DNA of 64,000 nt from Anaerolineaceae bacterium (GCA_028818375.1 JAPPOB010000005.1:207916-271915), one strand, 5' to 3'; positions 25,995 to 35,026 are shown, counted from the first letter of the stretch. Notes: generated by a model from the sequence alone, not told the origin. Numbers and translations: made by a program.

Positions 25995-26906
25995 GTGTCC
26001 ATGCTTCAGATGACGGTGGCGCGGCGCAAGATGCTCTGGGCCTACATCTTTCTCGCCATCCCCATCGTCTTCTTCGCCGTCATCCGCATCTATCCGGCTT
26101 TCTTCGCCTTCGCGATGAGCCTCTTCGATTACAACCCGCTGGCCATTGACCAGCCCTATGTCGGCTTCGACAACTACCAGACCCTGCTGGCGGAAATGAA
26201 CAAGCCGCGCTCCGTCACGCGCGCCGCCTTCGTCAACACCGCGGGCTACATCGTGCTGGGCATGCCGCTGCAACTGTTAATCGCGCTGGCGATCGCCCTG
26301 ATGCTCAACGAAATACGCTCATTCGCCACGCTCTTCCGCCTGGCCTTCTTTCTGCCCTTCGTCACCTCTACCATCGCCATTTCCTGGGTCTTCCGCTGGC
26401 TTTACCAGCCCCAGTTCGGCCTGTTCAATGTCCTGCTCAAGGCCTTCGAACTGCCGCAGCAGCCTTTCCTCAACAATCCCAAACAGGCCCTGGCCTCCAT
26501 CCTCGCCGTCGTCGTCTGGCAGGGCCTGGGCTTCGCCGTCGTCATCTTCCTCGCCGGCCTCAAGCACATCCCGCGCGTCTACTACGAGGCCGCCCGCGTC
26601 GATGGCGCCACCCGCTGGCAGACCTTCCGTAACATCACCCTGCCACTACTCAACCCCAGCATCGTCTACCTCGTCGTGTTGCAGTCGATCTCATTCCTGC
26701 GGATGTTCGCGCCGGTGCTGGCCATGACCGACCAGGGCGATGGCGGCCCGCTGAATTCCACCACCACGGTCGTGCTGCGCGTCTATCGCGAGGCCTTCCA
26801 GCGCCTCAACATGGGCTATGCCGCCGCGCTGACGGTCGTGCTCTTCTGCATCATCCTGCTCGTCACCATCTTCCAGCTGCGCGTCACCACGCGTCGCACC
26901 AATTGA
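25995..26906 (+). CDS. Sugar ABC transporter permease, MalF/UgpA type
   Basis: 303 residues, six predicted membrane segments starting with WAYIFLAIPIVFFAVIRIYP, FVNTAGYIVLGMPLQLLIAL and LFRLAFFLPFVTSTIAISWV. The cytoplasmic EAA loop YYEAARVDGATRWQTFRNIT (about 194-213) contacts the ATPase. GTG 25995 lies 4 nt after AGGAGG, and ATG 26001 is 10 nt after it; either may be used. Pairs with the next permease 12 nt downstream. No ATPase gene follows, so a shared MsmX/UgpC-type ATPase encoded elsewhere must energise it (inference). Confidence 0.92.
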   Translation: MSMLQMTVARRKMLWAYIFLAIPIVFFAVIRIYPAFFAFAMSLFDYNPLAIDQPYVGFDNYQTLLAEMNKPRSVTRAAFVNTAGYIVLGMPLQLLIALAIALMLNEIRSFATLFRLAFFLPFVTSTIAISWVFRWLYQPQFGLFNVLLKAFELPQQPFLNNPKQALASILAVVVWQGLGFAVVIFLAGLKHIPRVYYEAARVDGATRWQTFRNITLPLLNPSIVYLVVLQSISFLRMFAPVLAMTDQGDGGPLNSTTTVVLRVYREAFQRLNMGYAAALTVVLFCIILLVTIFQLRVTTRRTN

Positions 26907-26918
26907 AGGAGGGGGACG

Positions 26919-27809
26919 ATGAGCAGCGTCGAGCGCGCGCAACCCGCCCTGCCACTGCAGCAGGCCAGCCCCGTTCGCAGCAGCGGCGACCTGGCCCTGC
27001 GCATTCTGGTCTACGCCCTGCTCATCCTGCTGGCCATCACCATGGTCGTGCCCTTTCTGTGGATGATCGCGACCTCATTCAAGACCTCCGAAGAAATCCT
27101 CTTTCCGAACTTTTTCCCGGACAGCCCGACGCTGGAAAACTACACCTTCGTCCTGACCGAAACCGCCCTGCCGCGCTGGTACGTCAACTCCTTTATCGTC
27201 GCCATCTTCAGCACGATTAGCGTGGCCTTCTTCGATTCGATCGCCGGCTTCGCCTTCGCCAAGTACCAGTTTCCGGGCAAGCGCGTGATTTTCGTCGCCT
27301 TTCTCGGTTCGCTCATGGTGCCGACCGAGATGCTCATCATCCCCTGGTACATCATGTCGGTGAATCCGCCGATCGGCGCCACCTGGGTCGACACCTACTG
27401 GGGCATCGCCTTCCCCGGCGTCATCACCGCCGCCGGCATCTTCCTGATGCGCCAGTTCATGCAGGGCGTTCCCGACGAACTGCTCGACGCCGGCCGCATC
27501 GACGGCGTCAGCGAATTCGGCCTCTACTGGCGCATCGCCCTGCCGCTCAGCATGGCCGCCGTCGGCGCCCTGTGCATTTTCAACTTCCTCGGCAACTGGA
27601 ACGCCTTCATCTGGCCGCTGATCGTCACCTCCGCGCTGGACATGTTCACCCTGCCCGTCGGCCTGCAGTTCTTCTCCAGCGAGTTCACGGCGGACTGGCA
27701 CCTCGTCATGACGGGCGCCACGCTCTCGCTACTGCCCCTGTTGACGATCGTCATCGTCTTCCAGCGCTACATCATCGAGGGAATCGCCCTAACCGGCGTC
27801 AAGGGTTAG
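26919..27809 (+). CDS. Sugar ABC transporter permease, MalG/UgpE type
   Basis: 296 residues, six membrane segments (ILVYALLILLAITMVVPFLW; FIVAIFSTISVAFFDSIAGF; VIFVAFLGSLMVPTEMLIIP and others). EAA loop LLDAGRIDGVSEFGLYWRIA followed by LPLS (about 188-211). GGAGGGGG precedes ATG. Its last 11 nt overlap convergently with the uracil-DNA-glycosylase-family gene. Forms a heterodimer with the MalF-type subunit. Confidence 0.92.
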   Translation: MSSVERAQPALPLQQASPVRSSGDLALRILVYALLILLAITMVVPFLWMIATSFKTSEEILFPNFFPDSPTLENYTFVLTETALPRWYVNSFIVAIFSTISVAFFDSIAGFAFAKYQFPGKRVIFVAFLGSLMVPTEMLIIPWYIMSVNPPIGATWVDTYWGIAFPGVITAAGIFLMRQFMQGVPDELLDAGRIDGVSEFGLYWRIALPLSMAAVGALCIFNFLGNWNAFIWPLIVTSALDMFTLPVGLQFFSSEFTADWHLVMTGATLSLLPLLTIVIVFQRYIIEGIALTGVKG

Positions 27810-28464
27810 GCGCGGACAGTCCCGCTTCCACGCACAGCGCCCGCAGGCCGGCGACGAACTCGCCGCTGCCGCCATGCGCCGGATGCCGCAGCGCGTGATG
27901 CTCCAGCCCCAACGCAGCCAGGCTGCCCTGCGCCGACCGACCCACCGCCACCAGCGTACGCGGCCGGAAGCGCGCCAGCAGCTCGCGCAGAACATCGCAG
28001 CCCTGCGCCAGTTCGGCGGCGCGCGGCGGCCGGTTGCTCAACATTTGCCCCGCCCGATGGGGGTGAAAGGGCACGCTGTTCCAAATCAGCGGCGCGACGC
28101 CCAGGTCGGCGAGAGCGCGCCAGAGAATGGTCGCGCTCTGTTCGCCCTGAATGCGCTCGAAGCCCGCCTCCGCCACGTCTGCATAGCCCCGTTCCCGACC
28201 GAACAGCCCCAGACCCGGCAGGCCCTCCAGCAGCACCCGCCGGCTGGTGACCGGGATGCCGGTCAGGCGGCAGCCACGGTAGCCCGGCGCCTCAAAGAGC
28301 AACAGCGCTTCCGGCCGCCGCGCCTCCATATCGCGCAGATAGCGACCCAGGTTGGCGCGCCTTGTCGCATTGCTCGCTGACGTGTCGGCGTACTGGTTGA
28401 ACAGCTGCGCTCCGCACGCGGTTCGCGCCAGGGTGTCGACGAAGGCTTCGCTCCAGTCACTCAT
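27799..28464 (-). CDS. Uracil-DNA glycosylase superfamily protein
   Basis: 221 residues. Seen: ALLLFEAPGYRGCRLTGIP (about 53-71, the water-activating loop region), IWNSVPFHPHRAG (about 127-139, the WNxxPFHP pattern) and LRHPAHGGSGEF (about 192-203, the leucine/His loop of UDGs, canonical HPSxxG). It should excise uracil or related bases from DNA. It corresponds to a less-studied UDG subfamily rather than Ung or UdgA, since no iron-sulfur cysteine set is present. The start overlaps the upstream isomerase stop by ATGA, an unrelated metabolic partner. Confidence 0.78.
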   Translation of the reverse strand: MSDWSEAFVDTLARTACGAQLFNQYADTSASNATRRANLGRYLRDMEARRPEALLLFEAPGYRGCRLTGIPVTSRRVLLEGLPGLGLFGRERGYADVAEAGFERIQGEQSATILWRALADLGVAPLIWNSVPFHPHRAGQMLSNRPPRAAELAQGCDVLRELLARFRPRTLVAVGRSAQGSLAALGLEHHALRHPAHGGSGEFVAGLRALCVEAGLSAPNP

Positions 28465-29225
28465 GCGTAGCGCGTCAGCCAGGCGCGCAGTGTGGCCGCA
28501 TCGCGCAGGAACTGCTCCGGCGACTCATCGCGCACGAACTCCAGCGAGACCTGTCGCTCCCCTGGCAGGGCCGCCAGCCGGTCCAGGTAAAGCCGCCAGT
28601 CCGCCTCGCCATCCCGCAGCGGCAGGCGATCCCGCGACGTGGGCCACCAGTGAAAGCAATGCACATTGCCCAGCTTGGGCGACACCGCTTCCAGCGCCAG
28701 AAGATTTTCCTGCGGCAGCCAGCCGTTGCGGGGCTGCCAGTAGACGCCCGCCCCTTTCACCTCTCGCAGCAGCAGCGAGGCCATGACGCTGGTTTCCGTC
28801 AGCGTGTTGCGATGGAACTCGAAATCCACACTTGTCCCCACGGCGCTCGCCAGGGCGCAAACGCGCCGCGCCCGTTCCATGATGCGCTCGCGCTCCCCTG
28901 GCGACGTCGCATCGGGCCCGGCATCACCGGCCCAGACGCGGATGACCGGCGCGCCCAGCGCCAGCGCCGTGGCCAGCACGGCCTCAAAGGGCGCTTCTTC
29001 CTCTGCCTCGTCGCGCAGACGGAAGTAGGAACCATAGGCGCTCACCAGCAGACCGGCGTCGCGGGTCATCGAGGCCAGCTGACGCGCGCGCCGCTCGTCG
29101 CCAGGGGGCGCGTGCAGGTCACCGCCCCACTCAATGCTCGCCAGTTGCGCCTCTTGCGCCAGGGTCACAATGCGCGCGGGTTCCAGCTGCCGAAAAGTGA
29201 TCGAGACCAGTCCGGCGTGCAACAT
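28461..29225 (-). CDS. Sugar phosphate isomerase/epimerase family protein, third paralogue
   Basis: 254 residues, compact TIM barrel: AGLVSITFRQLEPARIVTLA, SIEWGGDLHAPPG, VSAYGSYFRL, APVIRVWAGDAGP, SVDFEFHRNTLT (Glu), VYWQPRNGWL, NVHCFHWWP (His) and QVSLEFVRDESP (Glu). Metal-dependent keto-sugar isomerase or epimerase; substrate unknown. Between the 2-hydroxyacid dehydrogenase (9 nt upstream) and the UDG-family gene (overlap). Confidence 0.86.
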   Translation of the reverse strand: MLHAGLVSITFRQLEPARIVTLAQEAQLASIEWGGDLHAPPGDERRARQLASMTRDAGLLVSAYGSYFRLRDEAEEEAPFEAVLATALALGAPVIRVWAGDAGPDATSPGERERIMERARRVCALASAVGTSVDFEFHRNTLTETSVMASLLLREVKGAGVYWQPRNGWLPQENLLALEAVSPKLGNVHCFHWWPTSRDRLPLRDGEADWRLYLDRLAALPGERQVSLEFVRDESPEQFLRDAATLRAWLTRYA

Positions 29226-29234
29226 TTGCCTGCC

Positions 29235-30227
29235 TCAGGCCATGCGCGCGTAACCGGCGCGCGTGAGGACGTGTTGCAGGGGCTCGCCGCGCAGGAAGCG
29301 GCGCAGTTCGTCGACCATGCTGCGACCGAGGCGCCGGCACTCCCTGCCCTGCGCGCCGGCGATGTGGGGCGTCAGCACGACGTTGGGCAATGCGCGCAGC
29401 GGCGACTCCGGCGGCGGCGGTTCGGGCGAGGTGACGTCCAGAAGCGCGTACAGGTCAGGTCGTTCGCGCAACACTTGCACCAGTTCGGCCTCACGCACGA
29501 GGGCGCCGCGCGCCGTGTTGATGAAGACCGCAGCGGGCTTCATCGCCCGCAGTTGCGCGCCGCCGATCAGCCCTCGCGTTTCGTCCAGTAGCGGCGTATG
29601 CAGCGAGACCACGTCCGCCTCGCGAAAGACCTCGTCCAGCGACTCCATCAGCGTCACGCCCATGCGCTCCGCCACCGCCCGGTCGACCCAGGGGTCCCAG
29701 GCGATGACCTTCAGGTCATGGCGCTGCAACAGCCTGGCGACCCGTTGCGCCACCAGGCCCAGCGACACGAGCCCGACGACGGAGCCATACAGCCCGGCGG
29801 CGACCGGCTCTCTTGACCAGACCCCCTGCTCCCGCAGGCGCAGCGCATAACGCCAGGCCCCTTTCAGGCCCATCAGGATTTGCGCGCAGGCAAAATCGCC
29901 GGTGAAGTCGGCGTTGGCCGCCGCCGCGCTGCTGATGGGTATGCCGCTGGCCCAAAACGCCTCCGTCACCACGCGGCGCAGCGATCCGGCGCCGTAGAGC
30001 ACCAGCTTTAGATTTGGCGCTGCCTCCAGAAAGGCGGAGTCCAGGCGCGGCGCGCCCCAGCCGGACAACATGACCTCGGCGGGCGCCAGTACCTCCGGCG
30101 CTGCCGCGATCGACTCCGGTGTTTGCAGCTCCGCGTACACGTCCACTAGGCCGGCGATGTCGGCGCGCTCCCGCGGGCCGTAGATGCGCCCGTAGCCCCC
30201 CTCGCCCAGGATGTACAGCGCGCGCAT
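29235..30227 (-). CDS. D-isomer-specific 2-hydroxyacid dehydrogenase family protein
   Basis: 330 residues. Reduces 2-oxoacids or oxidises D-2-hydroxyacids with NAD(P). Seen: GSVVGLVSLGLVAQRVARLL (Rossmann motif, GxVGxG-like with the second Gly varied), VIAWDPWVDRAVAE, ADVVSLHTPLLDETRGLIG, AVFINTARGALVREAELV (catalytic Arg in NTARG), ALLDVTSPEPPPPESPL (Glu) and NVVLTPHIAGAQG (catalytic His). Start: ATG 30227 has GGGAGA 10 nt upstream; the TTG at 30260 lies in palindromic intergenic DNA. Upstream of the isomerase gene, same strand. Confidence 0.9.
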   Translation of the reverse strand: MRALYILGEGGYGRIYGPRERADIAGLVDVYAELQTPESIAAAPEVLAPAEVMLSGWGAPRLDSAFLEAAPNLKLVLYGAGSLRRVVTEAFWASGIPISSAAAANADFTGDFACAQILMGLKGAWRYALRLREQGVWSREPVAAGLYGSVVGLVSLGLVAQRVARLLQRHDLKVIAWDPWVDRAVAERMGVTLMESLDEVFREADVVSLHTPLLDETRGLIGGAQLRAMKPAAVFINTARGALVREAELVQVLRERPDLYALLDVTSPEPPPPESPLRALPNVVLTPHIAGAQGRECRRLGRSMVDELRRFLRGEPLQHVLTRAGYARMA

Positions 30228-30272
30228 TTGCAACGAATCTCCCGGCAACTGCCCGTTCAAGTGCCCCTCTCC

Positions 30273-30288
30273 CGGGAAACGGTTCCCG
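30273..30288. other. Small GC hairpin in the 120-nt gap upstream of the 2-hydroxyacid dehydrogenase
   Basis: CGGGAA-acgg-TTCCCG, a 6-bp perfect stem. It lies between two same-strand genes and may end transcription of the SAF-domain gene; no T-run is present. Confidence 0.4.
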
Positions 30289-30347
30289 CGATTGAGCGGG
30301 ATTGGGCCCTCACGACCGTGCGGGAAAGGGTATGGCGTGAGGCCCCG

Positions 30348-31736
30348 TTACGCCCTCCCGGCCATCCACGCATCCTGCTCGCGACGCAGCGCCCACAGCG
30401 GCGCGTCCGGCGGCTCGGGCACCATGTCCGTCGTCAATATCGTGCCCGCCGGCACGTCGCGCAACAGCGTTTTGCCCATGGCCATGTGCATCGGTAGTGG
30501 GGCGCCAGGCGCGATCGCCTGCGCCGGCCGCATACGCGCCAGCAGCTTCGGGCTGTGATCGTCCTCCACGGTCTCGCCGCAAGCCAGGTCCACCGTCGCC
30601 TCGGCCAGCACATCGAAGCGCTGCTCGAAATCCAGAGCGCCCGTCGGGATTTGCTGCAAGGCGGCCAGCAGCACGGTCAGGGGCGTTTCCACACCGCACA
30701 AATGATGCGGTCGGAAAATGAGCGCGGTCGTGTCCCCGGCGTTGGGGATCAGCCCCTTGGTCGTCAGAATGTAACGCGAATAGTCGTTGGCGCAGGCCAC
30801 GACGATGAAGACGCCGCCGCCCATGCCGGCCTCGTGGGGCCCGCGCAACACCGTCACCCCGTCGATGACCCCGTGCCGGCCGAGGATGCCACCATCCTCC
30901 TGCGGCGCCAGCACTTCCGGTATCTCCGGGACGCGCAACAGGGGCCCGTGCAGTGTGTCCAGGTCCGGCGCCAGCCCGGTGGCGTTGGCCGCAATCACCA
31001 GTTCCCCCAGATCGTAGCCCATCAGACGCGACAGGTCCCACGACAGTTCCATACGACTCGCCAGTTTGTCGCGCGCTTCCGTCGCCGGCGCGGGCGCGAA
31101 GAGCGCCTGCTGCGCCGCGCCGAGGTCGAGAGACTTGCGCTGCGTGCGCAGCTGACCGGCGGCCTCATCGAAGATGATTTCGACGTCGCGCGCCTTGCCG
31201 CCGCAGACCACCTCCAGCCCCAACGTCCGGGCCCACTCCACCATGCCGATCAGCAGGCCGTGCTGGTCGCCATCCACGGCGCTGTAGACCAGGCCGGCCT
31301 CGGTGAATTTCCTGCGCAGGGTGGGCCCCACCAGGGCGTCCGGCTCCTTGCTGACCATCGCCAGATGGGCGCCCTGCTCCAGCGCCAGCAGGGCATGCCT
31401 GACGGCCACCTCCGGCACACCGGTCGATTCCACCACGACATCCAGCGGCAGGGCCTGAAAGAGCGACGCATCCGGCACGATGACGCGTTGCCCGCGTTCC
31501 TGCGCCGCCTTCACCGCCGCCGGACTCTCGCAGATGACGCAGTCCTCCTCCGCCAGACCGGCCAGCATGCAGGCGCGCCAGGCGGCCTCCACGTCCACGT
31601 CGCAGACGATCGGCACGGCCAGCGCCGGGATGGCCTGCGCCTGGGTAATGATCGCCGTGGCGTAATGCCCCGTGCCGATGACGCCGGTCACGACCGGTCG
31701 CCCGTCACCCCGTTGCAACAGTTGTCGATAGACCAT
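30348..31736 (-). CDS. SAF-domain-containing NAD(P)-dependent dehydrogenase (homoserine-dehydrogenase-like)
   Basis: 462 residues. The N-terminal Rossmann domain (VVTGVIGTGHYATAIITQA, about 15-33; VVVESTGVPEVAVRHAL; AHLAMVSKEPDALVG) is like homoserine dehydrogenase. A middle domain has SAVDGDQHGLLIGMVEWA and LELVITEA-like strands, and the C-terminus carries a SAF/antifreeze-like region (GKTLLRDVPAGTILTTDMV, about 428-446) as in FlgA and sialic acid synthase. Family members occur in sugar-acid and polyol catabolic clusters; the substrate here is unknown. GGAGGAGGG lies 3 nt before ATG 31736. Divergent from the flavoprotein gene at 31857. Confidence 0.82.
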   Translation of the reverse strand: MVYRQLLQRGDGRPVVTGVIGTGHYATAIITQAQAIPALAVPIVCDVDVEAAWRACMLAGLAEEDCVICESPAAVKAAQERGQRVIVPDASLFQALPLDVVVESTGVPEVAVRHALLALEQGAHLAMVSKEPDALVGPTLRRKFTEAGLVYSAVDGDQHGLLIGMVEWARTLGLEVVCGGKARDVEIIFDEAAGQLRTQRKSLDLGAAQQALFAPAPATEARDKLASRMELSWDLSRLMGYDLGELVIAANATGLAPDLDTLHGPLLRVPEIPEVLAPQEDGGILGRHGVIDGVTVLRGPHEAGMGGGVFIVVACANDYSRYILTTKGLIPNAGDTTALIFRPHHLCGVETPLTVLLAALQQIPTGALDFEQRFDVLAEATVDLACGETVEDDHSPKLLARMRPAQAIAPGAPLPMHMAMGKTLLRDVPAGTILTTDMVPEPPDAPLWALRREQDAWMAGRA

Positions 31737-31792
31737 GGTCCCTCCTCCGGCGCCATTCTACCCGGGGGCTCCGGTCGCGCTATACCTGAGGC

Positions 31793-31821
31793 ATGCTTCG
31801 AGCTTGCGCTCTCGCTATAAT
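31793..31821 (+). promoter_or_regulatory. Repeat-borne promoter of the sarcosine-oxidase-like gene (34-bp repeat copy)
   Basis: ATGCTT, 17 nt, TATAAT (perfect -10), 35 nt before ATG 31857. The whole block from 31790 to about 31821 matches, in reverse complement, unit 4 of the tandem array at 52190-52325 (shared gagagcgcaagc and cgaagcatgcc). Confidence 0.65.
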
Positions 31822-31856
31822 GGCGCGGGTTTCGCGGAGTGCGGCGGGGAGTTCGC

Positions 31857-33017
31857 ATGGACAGGCACTACGATGCAATCGTCATCGGATTGGGCGTGAT
31901 GGGCAGCAGCGCCGCCTGGCGCCTGGCGCGCAACGGTCAGCGTGTGCTGGCTCTGGAACAGTTCGAACTCGATCACAGGAACGGCAGTTCCTACGGCAGT
32001 TCGCGCATCATCCGCTACGCCTACGATCACCCTGCCTACATCCCCCTCGCCCACAGCGCCTACACGCTCTGGCGCGAACTGGAAGCAGAATCCGGGGATC
32101 AACTCCTGCGAATCGTCGGCGGCCTCGATTTTGGAGCGGCCGACGAAGACTCGCTGATCGCCACCCGCGACGTTCTGGCGGATTCTGACATGCCCTACGA
32201 CTGGCTCACGCCGGCCGAAGTGAGCGCGCGCTTCCCCCAGTTCCGCCTCGACGAGCACATGATGGGGCTCTACCAGCCGGACGGCGGAGCGCTCCACGCC
32301 TCTCGCTGCGTCGTCGCCGCCGCCCGCATGGCCCTTCAGCACGGCGCAACCCTGCAGACCGGCGCCCGCGTCACGGCCATCGAGGCTCACAGCGACTCCG
32401 TCACCGTGCGCACGGCCGACGAGAGCTTCAGCGCGGCCCGGCTCGTGATCAGCGCCGGCGGCTGGTCCGGCCCGCTGCTGCGCACCCTCGGTCTTGAGCT
32501 GCCCCTGCAACCCACGCGCGAGCAACTGTTCTTTTTCGATACGCAGGATCCGGAGGCCTTCCTGCCCGGGCGCATGCCCTACTTCAGGGAGCACGGCTCC
32601 CGCCACGAACTCAATTCCCTGCTGCACTTCTACGGCATCCCGAATATCGATGGCTGCGGCTTCAAGGCCAGCATTCACACCAACGGCGAGCCCACTGACC
32701 CCGACAACACGTTGCGCAGCGTGGATGAGTCTGTCTGCGAGACGATGCGCGCCTTTTTCCGGCGTCACCTGCCGCTGGCGGACAGCCCGCTAAAGACCGG
32801 TCGTGTCTGTCTCTACACCATGACGCCGGACGAGCACTTCATCATGGACCGCCACCCGGAGCACGGACACATCGCCATCGGCGCCGGCTTCAGCGGCCAT
32901 GGCTTCAAGTTCGGCGCGGCGATCGGGAAGATTCTCGCCGACCTGGTCAGCAGGGGAGAAACGGACCTGGATATCAGCCTGTTTGCGCTGTCGCGTTTTG
33001 CCACCAACGGGAACTGA
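31857..33017 (+). CDS. Monomeric sarcosine oxidase / N-methyltryptophan oxidase-like FAD oxidase
   Basis: 386 residues. Oxidises N-methyl or secondary amino acids with O2 using covalent FAD (family). Seen: DAIVIGLGVMGSSAAWRLA (FAD motif, 6-24), SYGSSRIIRYAYDHPAY (45-61, conserved SRxxR), GGALHASRCV, VISAGGWSGPLL and GRVCLYTMTPDEHFIMD with C318, the expected covalent-flavin cysteine, then GAGFSGHGFKFGAAIG. CGGGGAG lies 5 nt before ATG. Monocistronic under a perfect -10; its last 44 nt overlap the convergent membrane-protein gene. Confidence 0.9.
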   Translation: MDRHYDAIVIGLGVMGSSAAWRLARNGQRVLALEQFELDHRNGSSYGSSRIIRYAYDHPAYIPLAHSAYTLWRELEAESGDQLLRIVGGLDFGAADEDSLIATRDVLADSDMPYDWLTPAEVSARFPQFRLDEHMMGLYQPDGGALHASRCVVAAARMALQHGATLQTGARVTAIEAHSDSVTVRTADESFSAARLVISAGGWSGPLLRTLGLELPLQPTREQLFFFDTQDPEAFLPGRMPYFREHGSRHELNSLLHFYGIPNIDGCGFKASIHTNGEPTDPDNTLRSVDESVCETMRAFFRRHLPLADSPLKTGRVCLYTMTPDEHFIMDRHPEHGHIAIGAGFSGHGFKFGAAIGKILADLVSRGETDLDISLFALSRFATNGN

Positions 33018-33918
33018 AGAGTTCGTTGGTCTGGAGGCGCTGGCCGGCGACGCGCAGAAGCGCCAGCACCAGCGCCTCGCGCGGCAGCAGAAACATCGCC
33101 AGGTAAAGCAGCGGCATCAGGGTCCAGGCCAGCCAGGCTTCGGGCGCCAGACTCGCCTCCAGAGGTTGCAGCAGGAAGAGTTGCAGGGCAAAAAGCATCC
33201 AGCTGCCCAGTTGAAACGCCGGAAAGAGCAGGGGCGCGAACCAGGGCGTTTCGCGACCCTCGCCGCCGGCCAGCAGCAAACCCGTCAGGGCCACCAGCAC
33301 CACGGTCTGCAGCCAGTGCAGCCACAGCGCCGCCACGATGGCGGCAATGTCCAGCAGCGCACGCAACGCAAGAATCAGTTCCTCTTGCGGCACACCATTG
33401 AGCAACATGACGACGAATATGGCGGCCATCAGCAGCAAGGCGCCCAGACACAGCCCCAATGCGATGAGCTGCAGCAGTTGAAAGAAGGAAAACGCCCCGC
33501 CGCGCAAGAGACAGCGACTGGTGATCACGTGGCTGGCGCCGGGCGTGCCAGGCGGCGCCGCGCAAATCAGGTCCCAGGTGCGCGCCGCGCGTTCACGGCG
33601 AATGTTGCGGTTGATATCCGCCGACCAGTAACTGCCGAGAACGATGCTCGCCAGGGGCAGCAACACGGGCAGGCCCAAGAAGGCGAGAATGACCGCGCCC
33701 GGCACGGCAAACAGGCCCAGAAACAGGCCGGCAATGCCCAGGCGCCAGGTCACCAGCAACAACAACAGGGTCAGCAGGACTTTCGGCCAGCGGCCTCGCC
33801 GGAAGAATTGCCAGCTCGAGGGCCACAGGGATTGCCGTGGCAGGGTCGCCACGCGCATTCCCAGCAAGGGACTGACGGGGGGATAGCGCAGGGCGCGCCA
33901 CAGCCGCCAGGTAAGCAA
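32974..33918 (-). CDS. Polytopic membrane protein of unknown function, last gene of the Opp-type operon
   Basis: 314 residues, about six to eight hydrophobic segments (VLLTLLLLLVTWRLGIAGLF, LFAVPGAVILAFLGLPVLLP, FFQLLQLIALGLCLGALLLM, WLAWTLMPLLYLAMFLLPRE). Between the second and third lies a hydrophilic DLICAAPPGTPGASHVITSR segment that resembles the membrane loop of ABC-2-type permease subunits, but I cannot assign a family. TTG start 33918 lies 8 nt after the OppF stop with GAGG upstream. It overlaps the convergent flavoprotein gene by 44 nt. Its operon position suggests a role beside the peptide-type importer or simple read-through. Confidence 0.7.
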   Translation of the reverse strand: MLTWRLWRALRYPPVSPLLGMRVATLPRQSLWPSSWQFFRRGRWPKVLLTLLLLLVTWRLGIAGLFLGLFAVPGAVILAFLGLPVLLPLASIVLGSYWSADINRNIRRERAARTWDLICAAPPGTPGASHVITSRCLLRGGAFSFFQLLQLIALGLCLGALLLMAAIFVVMLLNGVPQEELILALRALLDIAAIVAALWLHWLQTVVLVALTGLLLAGGEGRETPWFAPLLFPAFQLGSWMLFALQLFLLQPLEASLAPEAWLAWTLMPLLYLAMFLLPREALVLALLRVAGQRLQTNELFSSRWWQNATAQTG

Positions 33919-33926
33919 GGGAGGCC

Positions 33927-34937
33927 TCAGGGGGCAGACGCCATCTGCGCCTCGTCCTCGTACAGGTAGCAGGCTGCCTCATGTCCCCGGCCATCGATGT
34001 CGTAGAGGGGTGGCAGCGCTTCCAGGCAACGGTCCATGCGCTGCGGGCAGCGCGGATAGAAACGGCAACCCGTCGACGTCGCCGAGCGCAAGACTTCCTC
34101 GTCGGGCAGCTCGATCTCGGTATCCCACTTCTCAGCGGGGTCCGGCGCCGGCACGGAATCAACCAGCAACTGCACGTAGGGGTGCTGCGGTCTGTCGATG
34201 ACCTGCACTGTTGTGCCCGTCTCGGCCACAGAGCCCTGATAAAGGATATTGATGCGATCGCCCACCTGATAGGCAGTGCTCAGATCGTGCGTGATGTACA
34301 GGAAGGAGACGCCCAGTTCGTCGCGCAGGCCCAGCATGGCCTCCAGAATGGCTGCGCGCAGCGAGGCATCCACCATGGAGACCGGCTCGTCGGCGACGAT
34401 CACCTCCGGCTTGATGAGGTAGACGCGCGCCATCATGATGCGCTGACGCTGGCCGCCGCTCAACTGATGCGGGTACTTGCGCAACACGTCCACGCCGTGG
34501 AGGCCAACGACGTTCAGCGCTTCCTCGATCATGTCTCGCATCTGGCTTTCGCTCTCCGCCAGTTTGAAATGGCGAATGACCGTGTGGAAGACGTGTTCGA
34601 TGCGGTAGAAGGGATTGTAGACCCCGAAGGGGTCCTGAAAGACCGCCTGCACGTTTCGTCGGTAATGCAGCAGCTGGCGCCGGTTCATCGTCGCCAGGTC
34701 CTGGCCATGAAAGAGAATCTGGCCGGACGTCAGGGGCGTGAACCCCAGCACGACGTTGGCCAGGGTCGTCTTGCCGCTGCCGCTTTCGCCGGCGATCGTG
34801 GTGATGCTGGCCGGCTGCTTCTCGATCGTCAGGCTGTAGTCCTGCAGCGCGACGACTTCCTTTTTGGGGCTCAGGAAACCGCCGGACGTGCGGTAGACCT
34901 TGGTGGCATTGCGGATTTCCAGCACGGGCGGCGCCAT
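33927..34937 (-). CDS. Oligopeptide/dipeptide-type ABC transporter ATPase (OppF/DppF-like)
   Basis: 336 residues. ATP-hydrolysing subunit: Walker A TTIAGESGSGKTTLANVVLG (about 46-65), Q-loop VQAVFQDPFGVYNPFY, signature HQLSGGQRQRIMMARVY, Walker B VIVADEPVSMVDASLR and switch His ITHDLST. The C-terminal oligopeptide-type domain has CRFYPRCPQRMDRC, the cysteine cluster that binds an Fe-S cluster in some Dpp systems. GGGAGC precedes ATG. Follows the OppD-like gene by 89 nt. Confidence 0.93.
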   Translation of the reverse strand: MAPPVLEIRNATKVYRTSGGFLSPKKEVVALQDYSLTIEKQPASITTIAGESGSGKTTLANVVLGFTPLTSGQILFHGQDLATMNRRQLLHYRRNVQAVFQDPFGVYNPFYRIEHVFHTVIRHFKLAESESQMRDMIEEALNVVGLHGVDVLRKYPHQLSGGQRQRIMMARVYLIKPEVIVADEPVSMVDASLRAAILEAMLGLRDELGVSFLYITHDLSTAYQVGDRINILYQGSVAETGTTVQVIDRPQHPYVQLLVDSVPAPDPAEKWDTEIELPDEEVLRSATSTGCRFYPRCPQRMDRCLEALPPLYDIDGRGHEAACYLYEDEAQMASAP

Positions 34938-35026
34938 GGTTCAGCTCCCTTTCACTTCAGCGCGAGCTTGCCCTCGCCGCTGCCGGATGCGCCCCTGCCT
35001 GAAGCGGGACCCCGGAGGTGAGTTCC

